The notes: a model not told the origin generated them from the letters alone. A stretch of DNA of 8,460 bases from an uncultured Clostridium sp. (GCA_905192625.1 CAJJLI010000062.1:1-8460), one strand, 5' to 3'; shown: positions 1 through 6,599, numbered from the stretch's first letter. Numbers and translations: made by a program.

Positions 1-1351
1 CTACTACAATACTCATTAACCAATTAGAATCTTTCAATGTCATCAATGCACCACTTCCTGGTATATTACCTGAAAATTGTTCAATAAGTTTAAGGAGCTT
101 ATTACCCTTACATGTTACAGTAAAACTTTCCCAATTCGTCTCCTCTGGATGTCCAAAGAATGGTTCTGGATTGCCAAGTCCTTTTTTCTTCTTCGCAACT
201 TTACTCCAAAGTTCGCCTGAAATTGGCTTGTCTACGTTATAACTAGCCGGTGTATACAAATCACCTAAGCTAGCACTATCAGTCATACACGCGTTGGTCA
301 TGAAACATAAATCTCCTTGATTTAACTCAATTATCTCTTCATTTCCATCTTGCTCTACATGGATCGCAGTTGCTGTTATTGTATCATCGTCTGCAAAATC
401 AATGTCAGTAACGGTTGCATTGATACTAAAATCTACGCCATTTTGATCCAAGTAACTCTTTAAAGGTAAGATTACGGACTCATATTGATTGTATGGTGTA
501 CGTGTTACACCTTCTAATGTCTCAATGCGTGAAAATTCAAAAATCATACGTTCCATATAACGTTTAAATTCAAATAAGCTAGACCATTTTTGGAACGCAA
601 ATGTTGTTTGCCACATATACCAGAAATTTGTTTCAAAAAAGTGTGGAGTTTTCGAAAACCATTCCTCAATCGTCATATCATCCAATTTTTCTTCTGGTGT
701 AATCATTAATTTTCCAAGTGCCATACGATCTGCATTGTTAAATCCCATGCTTTTAACATTTAAAATATTTCCATGTTTATCAATTAAGCGGGCCTGTGCA
801 TGAGTTGGATGAAGATGATCAAAATTTAATATCTCTTCGGTTACACTCTTTCCTTTCATATCTAGAGAAGGTATGGATGAAAACAATTCCCAGAAATTCT
901 CATAGGTCTCTTCGTTTAACATTCTACCGCCTCGACATACAAATCCTTGTTCTACATTACCAGCACCATCGTTGCTTCCACCAAGTATTTTCATTCCTTC
1001 TAAAATATGAATATTCTTACCTTCTACACCACAATCACGAATCAGGTATGCTGCTCCTGCCAAAGAAGCTAAGCCACCACCAACAAAATAAAATTGACGA
1101 TCATTTGAGTTGTTTTCTTCATATGAAGTATTCTCATTCTTAGATTTAGAATTTATTTCATTGTGCGCATCGCTTCGTTTTTTTGAATCATGCTTTTGAC
1201 TTTGCCTTTTTGCATAGATCGTAGCGGCAGTTACTGCACCTACCATCGCACCTAAAATTAATACATTTTTCTTTTTGGACTTTTTATGCATCTGTTTGTA
1301 ATACTGTTTATAATACTTTTTATAATTCTTTTTTAAATCTTTCTTATTCAT
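1..1351 (-). CDS. Oleate hydratase (MCRA family), 3' end off the window
   Basis: This is an FAD-dependent fatty acid hydratase of the myosin-cross-reactive antigen family, which adds water to the cis-9 double bond of oleate to give 10-hydroxystearate. The visible 450 residues run in one open frame from an ATG with a good site (GGAGG, 8 nt spacing). Residues 86-103 hold the FAD-binding Rossmann start (FYFVGGGLASLAGAAYL). RGGRML is at 140-145, RTPYNQYES at 284-292, and the family block KDSNWLMSIV lies at the window edge. Most members are about 560-600 residues, so roughly 200 residues are missing. Two things are odd. About 85 extra N-terminal residues precede the Rossmann fold, with a Lys/Tyr-rich tail (1-29), a hydrophobic stretch (30-47) and a polar linker. 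The loop glutamate normally found in RGGREM is a methionine. Family assignment is firm; activity on oleate is inferred. Confidence 0.93.
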   Translation of the reverse strand, partial: MNKKDLKKNYKKYYKQYYKQMHKKSKKKNVLILGAMVGAVTAATIYAKRQSQKHDSKKRSDAHNEINSKSKNENTSYEENNSNDRQFYFVGGGLASLAGAAYLIRDCGVEGKNIHILEGMKILGGSNDGAGNVEQGFVCRGGRMLNEETYENFWELFSSIPSLDMKGKSVTEEILNFDHLHPTHAQARLIDKHGNILNVKSMGFNNADRMALGKLMITPEEKLDDMTIEEWFSKTPHFFETNFWYMWQTTFAFQKWSSLFEFKRYMERMIFEFSRIETLEGVTRTPYNQYESVILPLKSYLDQNGVDFSINATVTDIDFADDDTITATAIHVEQDGNEEIIELNQGDLCFMTNACMTDSASLGDLYTPASYNVDKPISGELWSKVAKKKKGLGNPEPFFGHPEETNWESFTVTCKGNKLLKLIEQFSGNIPGSGALMTLKDSNWLMSIVV

Positions 1352-1390
1352 AGTTCTAACCTCCGCTGATTACATATTTCTAATTTCGCT

Positions 1391-1436
1391 GTTTTACTGT
1401 TTTGTTGTTTTACTGTTTTGTTGTTTTATTGCTTTT
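1391..1436. repeat. 16-bp tandem repeat, about 2.9 copies
   Basis: The unit GTTTTACTGTTTTGTT occurs exactly at 1391-1406 and 1407-1422, followed by a degenerate partial copy, GTTTTATTGCTTTT, to 1436. It lies in the presumed 5' leader of the oleate hydratase gene, between its candidate promoter and its ribosome binding site. On the transcript it reads as an A-rich repeat. No function is known; copy-number variation by slippage is possible. Confidence 0.8.
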
Positions 1437-1489
1437 GCTTTTACTTTTTTGATTTTTTGCTATTTTACTTATTTACTGAGATTGTCTGT

Positions 1490-1518
1490 AGTATACCCAA
1501 AATAATACACTTTGTAAT
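1490..1518 (-). promoter_or_regulatory. Candidate promoter for oleate hydratase
   Basis: On the minus strand, ATTACA (1513-1518; 4 of 6 match to TTGACA) is followed after exactly 17 bp by TATACT (1490-1495; 5 of 6 match to TATAAT). Transcription would start near 1483 and leave a leader of about 130 nt that contains the tandem repeat. The -35 match is only fair, so this is a best candidate, not a certain promoter. Confidence 0.45.
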
Positions 1519-1535
1519 TAAACAAACTTTTTTCT

Positions 1536-1554
1536 GTGTCATAATTTACGACAC
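1536..1554. promoter_or_regulatory. 19-bp near-perfect palindrome, possible regulator operator
   Basis: GTGTCATAATTTACGACAC has 9-base arms that match at 8 of 9 positions around a single central base. The size and symmetry fit a dimeric helix-turn-helix regulator site. It lies 18 bp upstream of the candidate -35 of the oleate hydratase promoter. A TetR-family gene sits about 400 bp away, but no second copy of the site was seen near that gene, so the pairing is inference. Confidence 0.45.
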
Positions 1555-1573
1555 TTTTTACAAAATGAAAAAA

Positions 1574-1603
1574 AAATAGACAAATTTAATTATTTGTCTA
1601 TTT
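1574..1603. repeat. Perfect 12-bp inverted repeat with 6-nt loop
   Basis: AAATAGACAAAT (1574-1585) and ATTTGTCTATTT (1592-1603) are exact reverse complements around TTAATT. The repeat sits between two divergently read genes, oleate hydratase (leftward) and the 86-residue gene (rightward). A terminator for either gene is therefore not expected here. It could be an operator, or a leader hairpin of the rightward transcript. Confidence 0.6.
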
Positions 1604-1609
1604 AGAATA

Positions 1610-1630
1610 CATACTAACATTGATAGTATG
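1610..1630. repeat. 7-bp inverted repeat upstream of the 86-residue gene
   Basis: CATACTA (1610-1616) and TAGTATG (1624-1630) are exact reverse complements separated by 7 bp, giving a 21-bp dyad of operator-like geometry. It lies about 70 bp upstream of the start codon at 1702. No convincing -35/-10 pair was found for that gene, so the position of the dyad relative to a promoter is unknown. Confidence 0.35.
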
Positions 1631-1701
1631 ATATTAAATTTTAGTAGTGCATTTTTAATATAAAATTCATTCTATTATTATCTGCATGTTGGAGGATTAT
1701 T

Positions 1702-1962
1702 ATGTCATTGGATAAAAAATTAAAACAAGCAGCGTTTGATACACTCTTTGCCTTCTTTATTCAAAATAAGGACCGCTCTAACAAATACGCTGCAAAAGGA
1801 ATTATAGACGCTGCGCATTCAATCAGCAAGGAAAACTTAAGTGATGAGTCAATCAAGGCTTTGACGACAGAACTATTAGCTCTTATGAAAGATCTAAAAA
1901 AACATAAAATTAACGAAGTAGACATAAAAAACTGGGTAATTCTTGAATTTCACTTACGATAG
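1702..1962 (+). CDS. Small protein of unknown function (86 aa)
   Basis: I do not recognise this family. The gene looks real because GGAGG lies 6 nt before the ATG and the composition is that of a normal soluble protein. It is lysine-rich and probably all-helical, with no signal peptide, no membrane segment and no cysteines. Repeated amphipathic stretches are visible (KKLKQAAFDTLFAFF near residues 5-19, LTTELLALMKDLKKH near 54-68), and it ends in a short hydrophobic tail (WVILEFHLR). It is divergent from oleate hydratase and convergent with the TetR gene, with 14 bp between the stops and no visible terminator. Its place between these two genes hints at a link to them, but nothing in the sequence proves one. 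Confidence 0.75.
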   Translation: MSLDKKLKQAAFDTLFAFFIQNKDRSNKYAAKGIIDAAHSISKENLSDESIKALTTELLALMKDLKKHKINEVDIKNWVILEFHLR

Positions 1963-1976
1963 GACCTCATATATTC

Positions 1977-2534
1977 CTACGTTAAAAATCGTTCATAAGC
2001 CAGTTTTTCACAACTAGTTGCCAAATATTTTAAACGTTTTGCTAAATGCTCAGGTGCTTCCTTCATTCCATGCTCAACCCAAGAAATTACAGTACCACAA
2101 ATTCCATATGCAAAATACGAAGCGAAAAATTTCTGATCTTCCGGTACTAATGCATGATGCACATCCACCGCAGCAATCGCCTCCTCGAACAATGTTACGG
2201 TAATGTTAAACAAATATTCTTTAAAACACGTCTCATCTGACTTTATTGTATTGCTAAAAAAAATCTGTTCCTCTTTCATGTGTGCAAATAAATTTACTAG
2301 TTTTTCATCCCAATTATCAAGTGTAATCCCATCTATAACAGGTAAAAAACCTTCATTATAATAGATCCAATTCAACAACTCATATTTATCTTGAAAATGA
2401 TAATAAAATGTTTGACGATTTAATCCACAGATATTAGTAATATCGGAAACCGTTATCTTGTGAAATGGCTTTGTCATAGTTAATTCTTTTAACCCTTGTG
2501 CAATTGCTTTTTTAGTAATCAATGCTTCTGACAT
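1977..2534 (-). CDS. TetR/AcrR-family transcriptional regulator
   Basis: This is a one-component DNA-binding regulator of 185 residues, normal TetR length. The N-terminal helix-turn-helix spans about residues 27-46 and contains the hallmark GLNRQTFYYHFQDKYELL (37-54). The C-terminal part is helical and of the type found in regulators resembling the dihydroxyacetone-kinase regulator DhaS, although no kinase genes are nearby. The inducer is unknown. The start ATG is preceded by AGAGGGG at 11 nt; a nearer ATG at 2541-2543 is out of frame. Neighbours are the 86-residue gene (convergent) and the FNT channel (divergent, 393 bp away). Plausible targets are its own promoter, the FNT gene or the oleate hydratase gene. 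Family assignment is firm; targets are inference. Confidence 0.92.
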   Translation of the reverse strand: MSEALITKKAIAQGLKELTMTKPFHKITVSDITNICGLNRQTFYYHFQDKYELLNWIYYNEGFLPVIDGITLDNWDEKLVNLFAHMKEEQIFFSNTIKSDETCFKEYLFNITVTLFEEAIAAVDVHHALVPEDQKFFASYFAYGICGTVISWVEHGMKEAPEHLAKRLKYLATSCEKLAYERFLT

Positions 2535-2802
2535 TAAAAATCATACCCCTCTTACTTTAATCAATATAATCCCTTGAAGTTTCAAACGATACTGTTCGTA
2601 TGTTAGTTCCAATGTAAAACTAATTAATTTATAGAGATAGTATAACCTAAGATTTTTTTAGCCGCAAGTAATTACTATATTTTATTACAGACACTTGTCC
2701 ATTACAAAACTATGATATAAACATTTTACACGCATTGCATTCAATCGCATTCTATAAATAACATTGTATAATAATCATTATTTATCATCTAATTATAAAA
2801 GA

Positions 2803-2831
2803 TTTACAATTCTATCATTCATTGCTATAAT
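2803..2831 (+). promoter_or_regulatory. Strong candidate promoter for the FNT channel gene
   Basis: TTTACA (2803-2808) is followed after exactly 17 bp by a perfect TATAAT (2826-2831) with an extended -10 (TGC, 2823-2825). This is the best sigma-A-type promoter in the window. Transcription would start near 2838, giving a leader of about 90 nt before the start codon at 2928. Confidence 0.7.
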
Positions 2832-2840
2832 ACAATCGCT

Positions 2841-2881
2841 TTGCGAATCGAATTGATTGCAACTGCATATCTATCAGATAT
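2841..2881 (+). repeat. Two inverted repeats in the FNT gene leader
   Basis: TTGCgAATC (2841-2849) pairs with GATTGCAA (2855-2862) apart from one bulged base. ATATCT (2867-2872) pairs exactly with AGATAT (2876-2881) across a 3-nt loop. Both lie just downstream of the predicted transcription start. They could be an operator and a small leader hairpin, or chance structure in AT-rich DNA. Confidence 0.35.
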
Positions 2882-2927
2882 AGCATCTGAATATACTAAT
2901 ATGAAAGAAAGATGAGTGTAACCAAAC

Positions 2928-3611
2928 ATGAAAGACAAATTGATCAGTTCTATTATGGCCGGAGCCTATGTTGCTCTTGGCGCATTGACCTATCTTCTGA
3001 TTCCAAATGCCATTGTCGGTACAATGTTTTTCTCTGCTGGAATCTTACTTGTATTTAGTTTTGATCGTTCTTTATTTACAAAAGTAGTTCCAATGTCTAT
3101 TATAACAAAAGAATTTACAATCTCTGATATTATAATTACTTGGGTCGGTAATCTCATAGGCGCTGTTGCTATTGCAGTTTTATCCTTTTACTGCAGGTTC
3201 CAAGACAAATTATTAAGCACGCTACAACCAATCGCTGAAAAAAAACTTCATGATACTCCATTAAGCCTTTTTATAATGGGAATATTCTGTGCAGTGTTGG
3301 TAAGTTATGCAGTCTTTTTAGGTAAACGTTTTAAAGTAGGCTCCTTTCCTCATGTTTTTTATGTATGGCTTCTAATAACTGCCTTTGTTTTTGGTGGATA
3401 CGACCATATCGTTTCTCATTTTTATTATCTTGCTACTTATATATTAGCATTTGGATTTGACCCAATTGCAGTGTTAAAAGTTATCTTTTTCGTTACGGCT
3501 GGCAACATCGTTGGTGGTATTGCAATTGCTACGATTGAGAAAAAAAGAGTTTTAGATTTTCTACATAGTGACTCTACAAACGGAGGTTCAGAACCTAAAA
3601 CTCTTCTTTGA
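2928..3611 (+). CDS. Formate/nitrite transporter (FNT) family channel, divergent
   Basis: This is a predicted inner-membrane pentameric anion channel of the FocA/NirC/hydrosulfide-channel family, with 227 residues and about six membrane segments. Supporting blocks are IMAGAYVALGAL (9-20), VGNLIGAV (73-80), FGGYDHIVSHFYYLATYI (155-172), which carries the central pore histidine at H160, and AGNIVGG (191-197). It is shorter than FocA (about 285). Several usual motifs have changed: the LFTGN-type loop reads LFTKV (49-53), the CNxLV block reads CAVLV (121-125), and the asparagine after the pore histidine is serine. The substrate cannot be assigned; formate, nitrite, hydrosulfide or short acids are all possible. 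The ribosome site is weak (purine-rich AAAGATGAG), but nearby upstream ATG and GTG codons are out of frame or stop at once. The 3' end overlaps the convergent GH43 gene by 17 bp. Confidence 0.85.
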   Translation: MKDKLISSIMAGAYVALGALTYLLIPNAIVGTMFFSAGILLVFSFDRSLFTKVVPMSIITKEFTISDIIITWVGNLIGAVAIAVLSFYCRFQDKLLSTLQPIAEKKLHDTPLSLFIMGIFCAVLVSYAVFLGKRFKVGSFPHVFYVWLLITAFVFGGYDHIVSHFYYLATYILAFGFDPIAVLKVIFFVTAGNIVGGIAIATIEKKRVLDFLHSDSTNGGSEPKTLL

Positions 3612-5178
3612 CGGAATAACAAAAATCCATAAAACTTACTGACCCTCCAACTGTTTTTGTTGAGTACATAAAAAGCCCCAAACGGCAACCTGTAAAGTGA
3701 TCCAACTTAAAGTATAGCTTAACTGTTATTCCAAGTTTCACCCATGACTTTGCCTCTTTATAATAAAACTCAACTTCATCAATATTATCCTGAAAATTAG
3801 CCTTTAGTCGAAATGTAACTTTACTTTGGGTGAATGGTATCCTTTCAAATTCTTTCCCTGATTGTTTATCAGCACCCTTAGTACCCCAGATGTTCTCACC
3901 TTCCTTCGGTTCTTTCGCAATCATAGCAAGGTAATAATTATCATCTTCTTTGGTTAACGCAATTAGTCCATAACAGCCCTGCAATGCACAAATTCCAGTA
4001 AAATCTCCATTTTTCAAGTAACTTCCATCGACTGTGACAGTGGCTGTTGTGACTGGTCCTACCATTCTTTGTGTAAGTGTATTGGTTGCTAATGTTACAT
4101 TCGCACTGATTTTACCAGAGACAATCCTCAAAGCTTGAGGCTGTTTTGTTATGCACCATAATTTATGGTCTGGAGTATGGTTCCATTGCCATACTTTTTT
4201 CAACCGAACTCTACCACTTTCATCTGGTATATAATTAAAATTATCGCTTTCACACAATGCTTCATATACATGCTTAGGATGAGTACTTGGAATTGTTACT
4301 AAATGCGGTACCTTACCATTAATGCCAAACACAGGGAAGTCATTGATAAATTGAATCGGAACTAAGACTGGAATCCGTCCAATTGCACCATGATCTTGAA
4401 AGCACATAGCGAACCAATCCCCCCAAGGAGTATCCACAATTCCACCTTGAGCTACTCCCTGATTGTAATATCCCATATCATCATCTAATACATCGCTTCC
4501 AACAAATTCACCCTCAATTGAATCTGCTACATAACAAGCCTCTGTTCTTCTACCATAGCAATCCTTTGGCCAATGTATTAAAAATAAATAATACTTACCA
4601 TTAATTTTATAAAAATGAGCACCTTCATACCCTAGTATTACATTTCCTTTTTCCATAACAATGACTCGTGAAATACCTCCTACCTTAGGACCAGTTAATT
4701 CTTTATTTAGTTCTACTAAATGAATCTTACTATTTCCATATACAATAAATACACGGTCCTCGTCATCAAACAATAGCGAACAATCATGATAAAATCCCTC
4801 TATGATCTGTTTATCCCAAGGTCCCATGATATTATTTGCCTGATATAAATATGTTTTACCTGTATCATTGCACACAAAGCAAACATAAAATTTATTCTTA
4901 TGGTAACGAAGTGACGCTGCCCACATGCCTTTTCCATAAATAGTTTCATCTCCAACAAGGCGCTGTGCTGGAGTGCGATCCAAATCTTCATAAACATAAG
5001 TTAATATTTCCCACTGAATTAAGTCATATGAACGTAAGATCACTCCTCCAGGCATAAAATGCATGGTCGTACTTATCATATAATAGGTGTCTTCAACTCT
5101 TATTACATCTGGATCCGGATAATCAGACCATATAATTGGATTATTCTTCATAATTATGTCCATGCCTTTATTGCACAT
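3595..5178 (-). CDS. GH43 arabinofuranosidase/beta-xylosidase, cytoplasmic
   Basis: This glycoside hydrolase is expected to release arabinose or xylose from (arabino)xylo-oligosaccharides. Residues 13-300 form the five-bladed GH43 domain and about 330-527 a beta-sandwich C-terminal domain typical of xylosidases. Catalytic residues by family pattern are base Asp22 (YPDPD), pKa-tuning Asp132 (HDCS) and acid Glu185 (GYEGAH). NPIIWSDYPDPDVIRV and TTMHFMPGG resemble the Fibrobacter Axh1-like group of arabinoxylan arabinofuranohydrolases. No signal peptide is present, so it acts inside the cell. It is the last gene of the xylan operon, 76 bp after the esterase. The start is uncertain: ATG 5178 has only AGGG at 4 nt, while ATG 5151 (residue 10) fits the domain boundary better but has AAAGG at 13 nt. 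The exact specificity is inference. Confidence 0.92.
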   Translation of the reverse strand: MCNKGMDIIMKNNPIIWSDYPDPDVIRVEDTYYMISTTMHFMPGGVILRSYDLIQWEILTYVYEDLDRTPAQRLVGDETIYGKGMWAASLRYHKNKFYVCFVCNDTGKTYLYQANNIMGPWDKQIIEGFYHDCSLLFDDEDRVFIVYGNSKIHLVELNKELTGPKVGGISRVIVMEKGNVILGYEGAHFYKINGKYYLFLIHWPKDCYGRRTEACYVADSIEGEFVGSDVLDDDMGYYNQGVAQGGIVDTPWGDWFAMCFQDHGAIGRIPVLVPIQFINDFPVFGINGKVPHLVTIPSTHPKHVYEALCESDNFNYIPDESGRVRLKKVWQWNHTPDHKLWCITKQPQALRIVSGKISANVTLATNTLTQRMVGPVTTATVTVDGSYLKNGDFTGICALQGCYGLIALTKEDDNYYLAMIAKEPKEGENIWGTKGADKQSGKEFERIPFTQSKVTFRLKANFQDNIDEVEFYYKEAKSWVKLGITVKLYFKLDHFTGCRLGLFMYSTKTVGGSVSFMDFCYSVKEEF

Positions 5179-5254
5179 ATCGCCCTGAAATTGCTGGTAT
5201 GGACACGGCCCCCCCTTTATTCATTCATGTTATTTCTTTCAACCTTTTCACCTT

Positions 5255-6475
5255 CTACTTATTAAATATTAATTGTACGTAATTATAAAAACCTAGGTAC
5301 CACACCTTAAAATCATGCGCACCACCTTCGATTTCCTGCCATTTAAAATTCTCATCTTCACTTAGTCTTTCTGATAAAGATGTGATGTTTAAAACAGCAT
5401 TGGTTGCATGTGGCCAAGCAATTCCATCTGCAGTTCCACAGATGTTATAAAAATAATTTACCTCGTAATCCTTAAAGTTATCGAGTGCACTTACTATCTT
5501 TGCAGATGTATTTGTCGTCGGACAGGCTGAAAATGCACCAAAGTAGCTGATAATATCTAGCGATTCACACAAGCCAATATTAATTGTTTGCATTGCACCC
5601 ATAGAAAGACCACCCATCGCACGATGCTGTCTAGCTTTTGTCAAATCATAACCTTGTTCGTTAAACTCAGCAAAAGTTGCAAAGTTCGCATCAATATATG
5701 GAATCAAGTCATTACGTAACTCCTTGCCAAACTCATAAAATGAATTAAAATCAGAAGATGTGTTTGCATAATTTACACTGGATCTTCCATTTGGCACAAC
5801 CACAATAAATGGTTTGATGTCTCCATAATAGATTAAGTTATCCATAATTGCTTTAATAGTAGAGGCATTGTGATACATTCCCCACTCTTTTTCATTTCCA
5901 CCAATGCCATGCATTAAATATAAAACATCATATTCGCAAGTTTCATCATACCCATAAGGAAGATATACATAAGCAGGCTTCTTTATCGGAGCATTATCAC
6001 CAAAATAATCATATGTATCATAATATATTTGATTAATAGTTCCGCAATAATCCGAACGTATGGAGGAATACTTTTCTGGAATTTCATAGCTGATTTCCGC
6101 AGTTGGATCAAAATTCTCAGGCGATAATGTGGGAACTGGTGTTGTCGCATGATTTAATGTTTTCGATGGTTGACCATTTAGTATAGAAGCTGCTGTATTT
6201 GATTGCTCCTCTATTTTGGTTGCTTCCTCAGTATTCTTCTTTGGCTCATCCGTTTTCTTCTTTGTTTCCTCAGTTTTCGTTGGTATTACTGTGGATTTTA
6301 GTTCCTCATTTGATGTTGGTGCCACAGATTCATTTTGTTTTGTATTTGGTTCATCCATACCTGCAACCTCCGTATTAATCGACGTTTCCATAAACTTTGA
6401 TGGGGTTCCTTTATTGGAACATGAAATCATAAATAAATTAAGTACACAAATTACGACAACTATGAAAAACTTCAT
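5255..6475 (-). CDS. CE1 feruloyl-esterase-like lipoprotein
   Basis: This is a predicted surface-anchored esterase that removes feruloyl or acetyl groups from xylan. From the ATG at 6475 it has 406 residues. A lipoprotein signal peptide starts MKFFIVVVICVLNLFMIS, with Cys19 as the lipidated residue. A low-complexity Thr/Glu/Lys/Pro linker covers about 25-125, and a CE1-type alpha/beta-hydrolase domain about 130-406. The catalytic serine is Ser291 in GLSMG, and the histidine is His387 in GGAHDF. Asp350 in GTADG is the likely acid. YLPYGYDETCEYDVLYLMHG and FIVVVPNGR are typical of the family. A longer form from TTG at 6523 is open in frame, with AGAAGG 4 nt upstream. I prefer 6475 because it gives a standard signal peptide, although it lacks a good ribosome site. 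Acyl specificity cannot be read from sequence. Confidence 0.9.
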   Translation of the reverse strand: MKFFIVVVICVLNLFMISCSNKGTPSKFMETSINTEVAGMDEPNTKQNESVAPTSNEELKSTVIPTKTEETKKKTDEPKKNTEEATKIEEQSNTAASILNGQPSKTLNHATTPVPTLSPENFDPTAEISYEIPEKYSSIRSDYCGTINQIYYDTYDYFGDNAPIKKPAYVYLPYGYDETCEYDVLYLMHGIGGNEKEWGMYHNASTIKAIMDNLIYYGDIKPFIVVVPNGRSSVNYANTSSDFNSFYEFGKELRNDLIPYIDANFATFAEFNEQGYDLTKARQHRAMGGLSMGAMQTINIGLCESLDIISYFGAFSACPTTNTSAKIVSALDNFKDYEVNYFYNICGTADGIAWPHATNAVLNITSLSERLSEDENFKWQEIEGGAHDFKVWYLGFYNYVQLIFNK

Positions 6476-6599
6476 ACAACAAACTTTATATGATTTTATA
6501 ATCCAATCATACTCTCCTTTCAATTAACCTTCTATTTAAGCTTATTTCAATTTTAAATTAAGGCATACAAAGCTTATACTTTTCTTCTACCTATTCGGT

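Larger units (their letters stand above)
2535..2927. other. Divergent intergenic region between TetR and FNT genes
   Basis: No coding sequence is seen in these 393 bp. The stretch is strongly AT-rich and holds the promoter of the FNT gene (2803-2831) and two leader inverted repeats. Near the TetR gene is a short inverted repeat, TTGAA-N2-TTCAA (minus strand, about 2572-2583). At 2731-2751 the pentamer GCATT occurs three times. No clear -35/-10 pair was found for the TetR gene itself. Confidence 0.5.

Noticed and set aside
796..1143. Rightward open frame of 115 codons
   Set aside because: It is the antisense shadow of the oleate hydratase gene, whose protein has clear family motifs across the same bases. 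The shadow protein is His/Leu/Ser-rich with no recognisable domain and no ribosome site.
1963..1976. Bidirectional terminator between the 86-residue gene and the TetR gene
   Set aside because: Only 14 bp separate the stop codons, and no GC-rich stem with a T-run is present there or just inside either gene.
2589..2604. TGTTCGTATGT here resembles TGTTAGTATGT on the minus strand at 1609-1619, suggesting a shared operator
   Set aside because: A 10-of-11 match between two AT-rich spacers of about 350-400 bp, counting both strands, is expected by chance about once or more. The flanking dyad spacing also differs between the two sites.
6216..6527. Rightward open frame of 103 codons rich in Val, Phe and Ser
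   Set aside because: It is antisense to the repetitive Thr/Glu/Lys linker and the signal peptide of the esterase. The repetitive look comes from the linker codons.
6537..6576. TAAGCTT...AAGCTTA inverted repeat between GH10 and the esterase, as a terminator or attenuator
   Set aside because: The stem is only 7 bp with a loop of about 26 nt and no following T-run. The arms owe much of their match to the self-complementary AAGCTT.
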